Shown piece after piece: positions 1 through 11,667 of a stretch of 64,000 bases of DNA. The DNA is taken from positions 33,128,037 through 33,192,036 of the forward strand of contig CM039512.1 in NCBI GenBank assembly GCA_022432975.1, in the 5' to 3' direction. The stretch comes from Begonia masoniana (Eukaryota; Streptophyta; Magnoliopsida; Cucurbitales; Begoniaceae). The translations under genes were made by a program, and so were the position numbers. The first letter of the stretch is position 1; the number at the start of each line of letters is the position of its first letter. Under the pieces are notes generated by a model, which searched no databases, was not told the origin of the DNA, and saw only the letters and a program-made list of their open reading frames with translations.

Positions 1-471
1 CATCAAGCCATCATAGTTTATAGGGTTTTGGGTGAGTGTTGGTTTCTAACCCTAATTTTTTGATCATCTCTTGGGAGGCCACGTTGGTGCAGCTTCCTCC
101 ATCAATGATTAATGAACACATATGGTCCTTGATTAGACAGTGACTGTGGAAGATGTTTTCCCATTGGCAGTTCTCTTCAATGCTCTTTGATATGAGGGAT
201 CGTCGAATGACCATTAGTAAAGGTCTTTCTTGTGCATGGTAAACCTCGTCCTCTGACTCACTTTCCTCTATAGTTTCTTCCACTGGTTCGTTCTCACTTT
301 CAACTTCTCTCGTGCCTTCTCTGACTACTATTACACGTCGATTTGGGCACTGAGCTGCTATATGTCCTAGTCTAAGACATTTGTTGTAATGACCTCATAT
401 CCCAGCAAGATATTGTCTGCTCTGGGGATTGGGCAGTAGCCCAATATCCTCCCCTAACGGCTTTGTTTGGC

Positions 472-566
472 GAGAACTTCCCAGAAGGTCACCCAACCTC
501 GAATTGCTCTCGCCGAAGCACTTTTAACTTCGAAGTTCTTATGAGATCCGTTGCCAATTGTGCTGC
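472..566 (-). other. 5S rRNA-like segment in left Cassandra LTR
   Basis: Read on the minus strand, this matches the body of plant 5S rRNA, including GGGTGACCTTCTGGGAAG and a GAACTTCGAAGTTAA stretch covering the internal Pol III promoter region. It is diverged (TGAGATCCG in place of the usual GGGATCCG on the plus strand), so it is an LTR-borne derivative and not a functional 5S gene. Confidence 0.85.
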
Positions 567-919
567 AAAACGCGTCTTACTATGTTGGGAGGGATCTCTT
601 ACATATGTTTCATTTCCACATACTTCCCCAAGCGATGTGGGATTGTGACGACCCCCTCTTTACGACCTGTCACCTTCCGGTTCGTCCGCGCGGACGTATC
701 GCTATTCGGGTTCCGGTTCGTGCAGCCATCGTACCCATACTTGCACATTCGGGTCATCACAATCACCCCCCCTCGGGAACCCAACGTTCTCGTTGGCCAC
801 ATTTTCGGTTGGATACAGGCTCTGATACCATTTGTAACGACCCCATATCCCAGCAAGATATTGTCCGCTCTGGGGATTGGGTTCGTAGCCCAATATCCTC
901 CCCTCACGGCTTTATTTGG

Positions 920-1015
920 CGAGAACTTCCTAGAAGGTCACCCAACCTAGAATTGCTCTCGCCGAAGCACTTTTAACTTCGGAGTTCTTATGGGATCCGT
1001 TGCCAATTGTGCTCC
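920..1015 (-). other. 5S rRNA-like segment in right Cassandra LTR
   Basis: This is the second copy of the 5S-like stretch and is slightly closer to canonical 5S: ATGGGATCCG on the plus strand and CTTCGGAGTTCTTATG in the box region. It has the same orientation as the element. Confidence 0.85.
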
Positions 1016-1690
1016 AAAACGCGTCTTACTATGTTGGGAGGGATCTCTTACATATGTTTCATTTCCACATACTTCCCCAAGTGATGTGGGATTGTGACGA
1101 CCCCCTCTTTACGACCTGTCACCTTCCTGTTTGTCCCGCGCGGACGTACCGCCATCCAGGTTCTGGTTCGTGCATCCATCGTACCCATACTTGCACATTC
1201 GGGTCATCACATTTGTAGCATTTAACTTCACGTGTTTTTGTTTGGCTTGTATTTGATATTGTGGGTTTATTGTTAGCGTCCTTAACGGGCCAATTCCTGG
1301 TAAAAGGTCTTTTCTCTTCTATTTTGACGGACAACTTATTGGTGTTCTGAGTCTTGGGAGTAAACTTGTTTTGGTAGGTTGGTTTTCTCTTTCTCTTTTA
1401 TTGCCTTTTAACCTTTAAGACTAATTGTATCACCACAACCATAGAATATAATGGTTGTAATTCCACTACGTCATCGATGTCCTGGTTCAAGCCTCTGATG
1501 AATCTGGCTATCTCTTGCTGCTCAGGTTCTTCTCGTCCTACTCGAATTTTGAGCGTCTCAAACTCTATGAGATAATCCTGTACAGATTGCCCATTTTGTT
1601 TTAGGTTCTGCAGTTATAGAAATAGTTCCTGATTGTAGTGACTGGGCATGAATCTTTTTCTCATGAGAGCCTTCAGTAACTAGAATTGAG

Positions 1691-2299
1691 AATTTTGACG
1701 TTATTCAAAGACCTTTAAAGTATTTGCTGACAAAAACTTAATAGTATATATTCCAATAAAAACAAGAACTCGACTAAATTGAAGTTGTAGGTATCAAGTT
1801 CTATTTGTTGAAAAATGAATGCAAAGTGGTTAGTTATCTATAAAGAATATTGTTCATATAGTTCTTACATCATTCCTAATATTTGGGTTTGGTGAGAGTT
1901 TGTATTTGAATATACTTAGTTATAGACATATTTTGATAATTTTTGGTTTATGCACTCTTTTAATAATTTTATTTCTTAGATGAAAGAATCTAGACCAATA
2001 GAGAATAGTCATATTATGACCGCATTACATGTAGTTTTCTTGCTACAGTTATACATATAACCATGGGTTAATTTACAAAAAATGTAAAGAAAAATGTTTT
2101 GATCCTTTATTGATACTTTCATTGGTGACAACAACTTACGAACTATATATAAATGTTTTGTAAATTAATCAAATCTAACCCTAATTAGCAACCAATTAAA
2201 TCAATTACTTTCCTAATTCCACTTAAGGAAATATTTCAGCCATAATTTCAAAGCTAATATTCTACAAATATTAAGGAAATCAATTCTTTCCTTATTTTA
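1691..2299. other. AT-rich stretch, no feature recognised
   Basis: This is AT-rich sequence after the 5' limit of the A1 gag similarity. I see no open frame, RNA gene or clear element boundary. Confidence 0.5.
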
Positions 2300-4056
2300 T
2301 TTTTGATTATGCTCATTTGGAGGGTCAGATTCGTATTCCCCTATCCAAGGAAAGTTTTGGAAAAACTCTACCTATAGATTGAAGTGCTTAGTGATAAAGA
2401 AAAAGCACTTCGACGGAACAACTCTCTCTTATATTCTGTAAACCTGAGAACAATTGGAAAGTTCTCACCTCACAAAACTACCGTCCCCGACTTTCAGCCT
2501 CTGAAACTTGCTCCGACCACCGCGAGCTGTCCAAACTCGAGCGAACACTTCAGAGGAAGAAGAATCGAGACTTCGTTCGACTCCACACTCAATCGACGAA
2601 ATCCATCTCGATCGAGCTTCACTTCGCGACTACGAGAAACTACTCCTGATCGAGCGACCTCCGTTTAGTGGCGTAAGTCTCTCCCTCTCGCTCTGTCTTC
2701 ATCTCTATCGCTCGCTCTGTCTCTCTCTTTTTCTCTCATACACTCTCTCGACAGAACGCAATGCAGGCGAAGGAAGAAGGAAGCGTTGGTTCAGAATTTT
2801 AATTTTAAACCAAATCGGACCACCCAACAAATTGAATCGGGTCAGCAGTTCAGAAACAGACCACCAGTGAACCGAACCGGCCTAATTGACCTAAATCGGC
2901 CCAAACCCAAACCGAATATTTATGGATCGTTAAGGATGCCTAAATCGATCTAAAAATCCAACGCTAGGATTTTATTGGTAAGGAATTTCTACTCTTATTA
3001 ATTTTAAAATGATTATTTTAGAGTAAACAAAGAAGTTTAAACCTTTTAATTTTAAGCAAAGAAGATCAATCTAATGCTTGAAAAAAGTACCTAAAATTCT
3101 ATTCCCTCTCTCTATCGGAATTCAAGTAAGTAAAACACTAGATTTTTAATGTTTTGGTCGAAGGCCCTACATCACGAAATATTTATTAATTATTTTCTTT
3201 AAAGTATTTTATTATTCAATTATGTTATTACTTGGACACACATGTATACGCATTAACTTAGGAATGTAGAAATATAAAAACGATAGGTCATAATGTATGC
3301 GTGTATGAAATGCATAAAAATGAATGAAATTGACGGAAAGTATGAGAATGCTAATGAAAGTCTGAACACATGAGATGACTAATGAGAGCCTGAATGCATG
3401 ATTATAAATTGAGATAGCTGATGAAACTTTATGAGGGTAAGAAGCTGCTAATTTTCTAAAAGCCTGAACGCATAGTAAGGATCAGAAAATGAGTTCCATC
3501 CGGTGTGTAACTTCTAAAGCATGGAATTTGGTAATGTATGCAATTAAAATCACATGCACGTGTTTTTACTTACTGAGTTTATCTCACGCATTAATTTTGT
3601 GATGTATGTGGGTTTTTATCTGAAAATAAACTTGCATTGATCGAGAATTTTCCATAGGCGGGCGAGCATACAGAGAAAAATGTTGTCGTTGGTTCTGAAT
3701 AATAATTTAAAGTTATGATTTTATATCATTTTAAAATGATATTTCATATTTAATTGCATTTAATTTTCGTTTGAGTAATTTATTTTATTATCTGTTGGAT
3801 TTTTTAATTAACTCTGTTATTGTTTTAAAAATGAATAAATAAGGTTTATTTAATGTTTGTTTAGCATTGAATTTTTTTAATTATTTATTGATAGTTGTTT
3901 CAATCTTATGCCTATCAAATAATTTCTGCTATTTTTATGGATTTCAAATTAAGATTTTATAACGATCAAATTTAACTTAATTTGCAAATCGATTTGAAAA
4001 AAATCTTAGAATTTCAAATTGGAGAAAAACGAAAATAAATTTTTTGGAGTCGTTAC
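2300..4056 (+). repeat. Probable decayed solo LTR of a gypsy element
   Basis: The right end reads GGAGTCGTTACA, like the other LTR ends here (TTACA). The body shows weak versions of the module seen in the better LTRs: TTCAAGTAAGTAAAACAC followed by AGGCCCTACATCACG at about 3120-3175, and TTACTGAGTTTATCTCACGC followed by GTGATGTATGTG at about 3566-3610. I could not find a matching left end or TSD, so the left limit is a guess. No protein coding is seen; the open frames at 2384-2870 look like chance. Confidence 0.4.
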
Positions 4057-4861
4057 AGTTAAATTTGTTAAAGTGATCAAATTCAATATGAGGTTATTAG
4101 TTTCAAAATTTTCTATTTTTAGAACTTTGATTGGAAAGGGGCGGCTAAAAGAAGCCACTTACTGGTTTGTGTAAGTCAATGCAATGAAAATGTCAAAATG
4201 CTCTCCAACAATTTCTGATCTGTAGAAAACAAAAGCCAACCATTCTTATGAACCCTTAACAACTACGAGAACAGAAATTTCTATACCAAAAAATTTCAGA
4301 AAAGCCATTAATGCTTTTTTCAATCAAATAAGAACAAAATTTAGTGAGAGAGAGAGAAAACAAGCCTCTCTCTCTCTCTTCCTTTGGATCTCTAGCTAAA
4401 ACTGTTTTGCATTAAATATATTTTTACGAGTAGATATAAATAATATATTGCTCATTTATCGTTCATCTTGCAGTCTACGGTGTTGAAATTTAAATCTATA
4501 TAGAAGTTGGAGTTCCAAACCCATCTTCATAATTTTCCATGGCGGACACAAACCGACACAAACCGAGTAGGGGCATTCTCGTCCCCGGAATTGGGCCCTT
4601 CCACAATAAATTCCACAGATCGACGAGATGATCATAATCTTGAAGGTAATTAGGATTGTTGTAGGAAAATAAATCACTATTAAAATGCATAGTAAAGTCT
4701 CTATATTACGAGTCATAATTCATATAAAAAGGGGATTTCGGTTGTTTGCATGTTGAAGATTGATGCTATAAAAGTTTTGTTGTTTTAGTTATATTCAATT
4801 AATTAAGGACTAACTTTTGGCCTCGATTGCTAGGCATAGGTGTGAATGTTAAGCTTTTGTT
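4057..4861. other. Intergenic; GA/CT-rich patch only
   Basis: No gene is recognised. A short GAGAGAGA...CTCTCTCT patch at about 4345-4380 forms a purine/pyrimidine mirror. The rest is AT-rich. Confidence 0.4.
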
Positions 4862-5629
4862 AAAGCTCATAAAAGAACACTACGAGGCAAGTATGAAAGA
4901 TAATCATGATCGAAAGGCACAGAGAGTGGCAGGAATGATAGGCACTATCGATGATGTGAAAACAAAGATGGAAAAATGACAATGTCTTGGCAAGAAAATG
5001 GCAGCCGAACTGAGACTATGCAACACAGATTTACGGCGAAACATTCCAAAGGAGAAAAAACATGACGAGCCGATGGATGAGAAAGACAGGTTGAGATAAG
5101 AGCTCAATGCAAGCTTGGCGGCAAGAAAGAGCCTAGAGATTATGTGCTCAGCATTGGAAAAGAGGAGATTATGGAAAAGGAGGTTTCAAGAAAGGCTCAA
5201 GAATATAATGAAATGGAAGAAATGATCAATGAATTGAAGGCACAAAATGAGAAGCTTTTGGCAAAAGTTCAATTTTGTGCTTTAGAGCACAAGAAGAAAT
5301 CAAATATCGAAGAAACTCAAGGAAACAAAGTTCTCCAAGAGAGAAACAAGGCCCTTTCGGAGCAACTTCTCCGGTCGCTAGACGGGTACAAATCGATAAA
5401 GCGGAAACTAAAAGATACGCAGGAAGAAAATCACGAGCATTCTGCAACAATGGAAGAGATGGGCATAGAAGTTAGAGCAGGGCTAGATCGTATAAGAAGC
5501 TTCCGAGAAAGAATCCCGATGAAGAATGAACAGGAGGTAGATGTTGAAATGGAAATATCAGAATTGGGCAATATGTTTGAAGGCTTTAGAATGAAGCTTT
5601 CCCGGCACAAAGACAAAGTGGGTGTGTGA
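4862..5629 (+). pseudogene. Coiled-coil protein pseudogene
   Basis: This is an intron-free stretch encoding a Lys/Glu-rich protein with heptad-like spacing. From 4869 the frame reads LIKEHYEASMKDNHD, with a stop at about 4977 and another at about 5098. A shift near 5145 moves the frame into an open 161-residue part (5144-5629) containing EMEEMINELKAQNEKLL and NKALSEQLLRSLDG, ending KDKVGV. The two halves clearly belong to one ancestral coding sequence. It has no predicted membrane segment or enzyme motif. The lack of introns could mean a retrocopy, but I see no poly(A) tail or target duplication. I do not recognise the parent family with confidence. Confidence 0.6.
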
Positions 5630-6293
5630 GGCCAAAAAATGAAGTCAATCAAAACAAGCACCCTGTTCTTGCCTAATATCAAAAACCTTCTTCACAACTA
5701 CCAATTCTAAATAAGATGACCACTTTATTGCTCCTTAGACTTTTCGCTATTTCATGGGAGCTCCCAGTCAATATACAAATGTCATTAAATATGCCACTTT
5801 CACGGTGGAATGAACTCATAACAAACACAAAGGATTTTCATGACCAATAATAACATATTTCATAGAAATTGCTTTCTCTGCAATAAAATAGGGCGTAAGG
5901 TGATCTACATTCATCAAGATAGCAAACCAGAAAGCTGTATTTCAGTATGCAGAACTCCCACATCAAGTTCAATAATAACTTAAGATTTAGTACTAAATAA
6001 AGATACAATGTGGAAATATATAAAAGAATATAAATGGCCAGCAGTTTCACATTAGATTAGGGTAAAAGATTGATCACTTAAAGATGTTCAATCCCCAGAT
6101 GGTAATTGATCTAAATTTCAGCATGGATGGAGAGAGAATAACATCTGACACCAAACGTTTGTAAAAGCTCAACTGACCAACCAATAGTGATGAGCTCCGT
6201 CAATCACATATTTTTTTTTTTCATTTTCAAAAAATATTAAACAAAGGTGCCTCTTCGAATGTCAAACATGCAAGATTAGAAGAAGTTTAGCAG
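5630..6293. other. Spacer and 3' flank of the NDC1-like gene
   Basis: This holds the likely 3' UTR of the minus-strand gene (below 6294) and spacer. Several AATAAA-like strings occur on the minus strand, but I cannot choose a poly(A) site. No other gene is seen. Confidence 0.5.
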
Positions 6294-9200
6294 CTAGTTA
6301 GCTTGGAAATCCAAGAAAAGGCCCAATTTGTGTAAAAGCAATTCACGAGTACCAAAAAGAGGCTTACCACTAATGATCCAGTCTTTCTCAAGAACACCAG
6401 CTTTAGCGCTTGAAAGCATCTCGTCATAGAATGCAGAGACAATGAGGTAGATTGAAGTTCTCAATATATCTGCAATTGAATATGCTTTTGAATATGTTGG
6501 ACCACCCTTCTTTTTACTGACTGGGGCGTCTATTCTCACAGTACTTGATGTTGCCCATTTTATACCGGCAGGCCCAAACAGTTGGTTGGAGGATTGAATA
6601 CTAGTCTTCTTCCCCATCAATGTTTCAACAGCAAGAAGGCAGGATAAAAGTGCTGAGATAACAGCGGCATTACTACCAGAGAGCTGTGCCACCCCAAACC
6701 TATCCTCCTCGTGTGAATGAGCAGTCAGTGAAGCAACAGTTCTGGCACACCATGCATACAGCTGCAAAATATTTGGCAATTTATATATTAGAAAAGCAGA
6801 CAAATGCAAGGAAGTTTCTATATGCAACCTTATGTTGATTAATTATTCATTTTCCAGTTTTCTATAATGGCACGTTCGATGGCTTATCACCTAGACATAA
6901 ATAGTGCATAAAGCATAAATGTCAAGTAAATAATATCAAAGCAAAATAAACTAACTCCACCGGACTGCTAACTAATAATAATCATACACATTTAAAGATG
7001 GTTGCTAGTTTCAGTGGTGTACTGAAAGCAGTGATAAATGCAGTCCGTGTCTATTCATCTATATCCAAAGGATGCCACAAAATAAAAGAAAACAAGAAGC
7101 TGGCATCCCATCTATAAAAATAACATATACACACAGTGACAAGTCCATCGCAGAAAGAAATATCTATATATTATAAACTCAGAACTATAGGTAAACAGTA
7201 AATTGCCTTTGGTTCAGTCCTGCCAAAAGCTTAAGCCATATGACCCAAAAAATAATATCTATATGCTATAATTTGCAGATGAGAAACTGCAAATCAAAAT
7301 CCATAATTTTGAATACCTGGAAGTTGTTCAGTGGTTCACAATGCTTTGAATCAATTTGTGAGTCGGTTGGTGACATCAACTGCTTGGATACTTGAAACGT
7401 TTTGTCAAATGAATTATCCAAACTTTCACCTAACTTAGATGCAAGCTGCTCCAGAGGCCTCAAGGATACAGTTATGACTCTTTTATAAGTCTCACCAGTT
7501 TCTTCAAAAAATGCAGCTCTCCGCCAAGTGTTGACATTATTCTCACAGACCATACAAAGATCAAGATAAGCAAGATATTGCAGAAGGGATTTAGGATTAC
7601 TCTCCTCCAATGCAGCAAGAAGATGCTCACTTGGATTTGTTTCGGCAGCTGCAGATCCTTTTGGAGGAGCAAATGTGAACCTCTTGGTCTGCAAGACCTA
7701 TTAACCGAATTCCCATTAAAAATAGAAATTACCACCTTACTAATTGCCAACTTTTAAACGCAGGAAATCCTATCAGATAAAGATACCATGAGATGTATGT
7801 AAATTACTTTTCAATTAAGACCATATTCTAAAATTTTCAAACAATGTTATGCATTTAACAGCTACACTGTAGTTCATGCCCAGATGAAGACAAACATATA
7901 TTAAATAAGAATACCAATAAGTATCACAAAATAATAAACACAAGCTAAGAACCTTAAAACCATAAATACACATCTTGGAAAACTTGTAAATACCGATATT
8001 ATTACAAAGTTTGAGAATTGTTCTCATAAAATTATTGCCAGCCCGTCAATTCCTTTGATTACTAGTGACTAACATAAAACTTACCAAGAATCAGAATTAC
8101 ACCAAAGAATAACATAAACAAGATGTAATTTTAAGATAATATCAGAAAAAGTAGTGGGAAACAATATATGCATAATGACCTACCCGGTGTAAATGGTGAC
8201 TTAATTCCCAACAAAGAAACACAGAAAAAATCCCGACAAAAAGGATGATCTCCTGAGAAATGAACTTTCTCACAGTGACCCTGCTTTCAAACCAATCCCA
8301 AAGAAATACTACTACTGCTGCTGAGAATAGGTAAGCTACACCAGAAAACTTCAAAGCCAGAGAAATAGCTGATGGAATTCCCATCTTGAAGCTGAAAAAT
8401 GGGGGACGCTGTGAATAAAAGCATATTGGATCAGCAGACAAAAAAATCTAATGCAAACAAAAAATCAATTAAAAGTAATGATACAAAACCCAAATGATGA
8501 TAGTTTTTTTATAAACAAAGATCTACTTCAATTCAATGACGTGTTGCTCATTGATGCTTAGTGACTAGTAATGATGTATTTATTCCCCATTAAAAGAACA
8601 GAAGGTGGAAGATATATTGTACTAAACATTCTTCTAGGTTTCCCACACAAACAGCCTCCCTCCAAAAAAGTTAAACAGGAACATATAACCCAATCTGTGC
8701 TGTGAGCGATAATTTCAAACTTCTATGCCAGGAAATAAACATTGTCAGTAGTAAGTAAAGCATCAAACCATATCCATAGCATTTAAAATAGGAAGAAAAA
8801 AATGCTACTGAATTGTAGAAATATTTGTCAAAGCTTCCCTGATACTTAAATTGTTCCATGATCAAGTATGACTCCCAAAGGAATATGACTCGGGGACAAA
8901 ACCAAATTTTTCCCTCTTACAATCATTCTCTATTCTCTTCCTCTTATATTCCTAATTGAAACCACAAACATTAACTTCATTTATTACTTTATTAAATATC
9001 ACCAGTTTACAACATAACGGCTGAGGGTGGAAGTATGAAAGGGAAGAGCAAAGAGAAAATCACTCACCTGAACAATGGGGAACTCTAGAATCCATCTTTT
9101 ATTGTAAACATAGAATGATGCATAAGGTAGACCCACCAAAAACCCCCTAAACGCCACTTTTCCAATCAGCCACCACCCGTTAATTTCGTTGGTCTTCACC

Positions 9201-9703
9201 CAACAGATAGACGTCACTGCCACCAATCCAGAAATCCCAGCCGCAGCCCCAAACAACAAAAAGCTTAAAGAAACCTTAGCCCTGCGGCGAAAATCCAAAG
9301 AAGCAGGACCTGATGAACCAACGCCACCTCCTGGGATGACGATGAAGCGTACAAGTCCTGAGAAGAGCTCTAGCGGCGAAGCTGGACGATCGAGCCTGGG
9401 CGAAGAAAGGAGGAAAACGGAGGTGGAAAAGAGAAGTTGAGAGAGTTGAAAGTTGAGAAAGGTGAAGAATCCAATAATCCATGGAGAAAGGATAAGAAAC
9501 AGATTTCTACTTCCACTACCCGAAGCAGAGGTGGGGGAGGAGCTATGAGAAGAAAAGGAAGTAGCAGAAGATATAGTGGAAATGAAGGTTTTGAAGAAAA
9601 GGAAGATGAAGGTGGAAGAAATGAACTGCCAGATAAGAAACCCTAGAAAACGATTCTTGATAGCCATGGCTGGTGGGAAAGAGGTGGAAGAAGGGGAAGG
9701 CAT
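6294..9703 (-). CDS. NDC1: Nucleoporin NDC1-like membrane protein
   Basis: Four exons, all joined at phase 0: 9703-9068, 8408-8184, 7697-7317 and 6761-6294. Donors are GTGAGT, GTAGGT and GTATTC; each acceptor ends in AG (TTCACAG, TTAATAG, TTTGCAG). The product is 569 residues. About six hydrophobic segments fall in the first 290 residues (roughly 20-40, 68-100, 142-168, 178-200, 222-248 and 258-282). A soluble C-terminal half follows, with the plant-type stretch [20 protein letters not shown] and the end FLDFQAN. This layout fits NDC1, the transmembrane nucleoporin that anchors nuclear pore complexes in the envelope. The start at 9703 was taken as the first in-frame ATG; a second (MAIKNRF) lies 12 codons on. 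No frame break is seen, so the gene looks functional. The family call comes from remembered similarity. Confidence 0.85.
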
Positions 9704-10270
9704 TTTTCCTCCTTTCTGAGGTTATGGTCCAAACCTTTTGAAATTTTCACAGCCCCTTTGCCTCAAAAATCTGATTTCCCAATTTTCATTTTTTATTTTA
9801 TTATTAATTTAAATTATTTCAGGTCATCTAAAAAAGTTACTTCATAGAAATTATTTAATAATTTTCGAAAAAATTGAGGTCAAATAAGTTGTTTCAATTT
9901 AACTTTTGTAATTTTAATTTTGTCGTATGAATCTTGATAATTGAATATGATTTAAATAGTTAAATAGTTTTTGGTCCGTTAAACTAATTAAATTAAAAAT
10001 GTTTAGTTTGATTTTATTTGTTAAACCCATAATCTTTTTTTTTTTTTTTTGTCAAAGACAAATGTATTGAATATTTCAAATCTTGTCAAAGTAAAAGAGA
10101 AAAAATTAAGTTCATTAAAAAAATCTATATGTCAAGGTCGATAAAAAATAAAAAGGCGTACATATGATGAATAAGAGAATATTTAAAAAAATACAAATTA
10201 TTAAATTTAAGATTTTAGAACTATTTTAAATATATTATGCAAATATATAAACCAAACTAGATTTGGTCTG
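9704..10270 (-). promoter_or_regulatory. Upstream region of the NDC1-like gene
   Basis: This is the 5' flank of the minus-strand gene. It is AT-rich with a T-run at about 10029-10050. No convincing TATA box or start site can be picked by eye. Confidence 0.35.
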
Positions 10271-10380
10271 AGTTTAGATAATGATGGATGAAGCCCCCAA
10301 GCTTATGAGTTAGGCTGAGTTGGTAGGATCAAAGGAGGTACTAATAATATGCCAAATTAACAATACCCAAGTAAAGTTAC

Positions 10381-10404
10381 TCTCTCTCTCTCTCTCTCTC
10401 TCTC
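10381..10404 (+). repeat. (TC)12 microsatellite
   Basis: A perfect dinucleotide repeat at the left edge of the gypsy gag fragment. Confidence 0.95.
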
Positions 10405-10560
10405 AAGTTTGAGATTGATGAACTTGGGGAACAAAGTATTGCACGATTCATCAGAGGACTTAACAGACACATAGGGGATATATTGGAACTTCAACAATCA
10501 ACACCATGGAGGAGGTTATTCAATTAGCCATCAAGGGACGAAGGAAATGAAGGTTAAGGT
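10405..10560 (+). pseudogene. Gypsy gag fragment, A family
   Basis: The plus strand reads FEIDELGEQSIARFIRGLN then HIGDILELQ, matching the end of the gag domain in A1 (RFIRGLN, VELQP) and A2 (LNEIGDVNELQP with changes). Only about 50 codons remain, and they end near the LTR of C1, which probably inserted here. Confidence 0.65.
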
Positions 10561-10875
10561 ACCTTCTGCAAGATAGAGTCTGCAATTGCTAAACTTGTTG
10601 CCAAACAAAATCACCAGGGAAGACAATGACAGAAATATCTTCTTTCATAAAATATTAAGAACAGAACTATATGCTTACTTGTACTAATAGTTTTTGTGTT
10701 GCTTTACCTTCTTAACTGTTTTCTTTCTTTCTCTATAAAGGAGAAGTATTGTACTATAGTTAAGCAACATAATAGAAATACAGTTTTCTCTTTTTCTCCT
10801 AACATGGTGTCAGAGCTCCGCAAAGATTCCACGCCATACATCTAGTTTTCTTTCTTCTTCTCTGAAATTTCTAAC

Positions 10876-11667
10876 ATGCCTCACAGAAAAGGAGCTGTGA
10901 TGGCAACAAGTTCAGGATCTTTTGCTACAAATTCATCCATGGACGATTGCAGGAGCCTATTTCATGTACAGCGGAGATCATCCAGGTTTAGTATGATTGG
11001 TTCGAATTTCAATACATGGAAACAAGCCTTGGTTATGACTTTGAATGCTAAAAACAAATTGTCCTTTGTTGACTGATCAATTCGTCATCCATCTTCAATA
11101 GATATTCTTTTATCCTTTTTAGTCTAGAGTTAACAGTATGGTAACTTCATGGATACTTAATTCAGTTTCAAAGGAAATCTCTGATAGCTTACTCTATTTT
11201 GACACAGCTTTTGACATGTGGAATGATCTAATAGATCGTTTTCATCATAGTAACAAGCCTTGGATTTATCAAATCATAAAAATGTTATTAGAATTATCTC
11301 AAGAATCTATGGATGTAAGTAACTATTATACAAAGATGAAGACATTATGGCATGAAATTCAAGATTATAAACCTATTTCAAAATGTACTTGTGGCTGTCT
11401 GAGAGATTTTCTTGATCATCAGCAACAGGAATGTGTACTTCAATTCCCCATGGGATTAAATGATTCCTTTTCTCAAGTTCGCACTAAGATTCTGATGATG
11501 GAGCCATTGCCAACTATAAGTAAGGTTTTCTCAATAGTTGTTTAGGAATAATGACAAACAGTGATAAGAATTGTGGCACATTCTGTTCGGTGGCACTAAA
11601 TTCGTCCTCTACAAATCATAATAATTTTTAAAAGGATAAGAAGGATTGACCTTTTATACACACATTG
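10876..11667 (+). pseudogene. C1 gag
   Basis: Copia-type gag. The first open part contains FNTWKQALVMTLNAKNKLSF, then stops. The second (11138-11545) has the typical SWILNSVSKEISDSL and FDMWNDLIDRF, then CVLQFPMGLNDSFSQVRTKI. Just before the insertion at 11668 the frame shows the first half of a zinc knuckle (RPFYTHC-like). Several in-frame stops make it non-functional. Confidence 0.85.

Larger units (their letters stand above)
385..1211 (-). mobile_element. Cassandra-type TRIM retrotransposon with 5S-like LTRs
   Basis: This is a complete 827-bp non-autonomous LTR element. Two near-identical LTRs (385-761 and 833-1211) flank only 71 bp. The internal piece holds, on the minus strand, a primer-binding site TGGTATCAGAGCC (complement at 818-830, 2 bp from the LTR) complementary to initiator tRNA-Met, and a purine tract CGAGGGGGGGTGAT next to the other LTR. 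The ends are TG...CA and the 5-bp TSD is TTTGT (380-384 and 1212-1216). Each LTR contains a stretch matching 5S rRNA, which is the hallmark of Cassandra TRIMs. It has no coding capacity and relies on enzymes supplied in trans. Confidence 0.92.
1..1690 (-). pseudogene. A1: gypsy gag-protease fragment, split by a TRIM
   Basis: This is the gag and protease part of an old Ty3/gypsy element, read right to left. From about 1690 down to 1217 the minus strand shows a retrotransposon gag region (RFIRGLN, VELQPLYS) with several stops. A CCHC zinc knuckle follows, and its two halves (CYKC and LRLGHIAAQCP) lie on either side of the inserted element at 385-1211. The last open part (283 to 11) ends with the aspartic protease motif DGGSCTNVAS. 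Reverse transcriptase would lie beyond the left edge. The same family recurs on the plus strand at 36.9-38.7 kb. It is dead because of internal stops and the insertion. The family call rests on motifs only. Confidence 0.8.

Noticed and set aside
472..1015. Two 5S rRNA genes
   Set aside because: They are diverged and lie within the LTRs of a TRIM element, with element ends and target duplication around them.
2384..2870. Two overlapping plus-strand open frames of 94 and 120 codons
   Set aside because: Ser/Arg-rich translation of a CT-rich leader with no motif; it lies in a probable LTR.
8671..8865. A possible extra exon of the NDC1-like gene
   Set aside because: It lies in the first intron, has no fitting splice sites, and exons 1 and 2 already join in phase.
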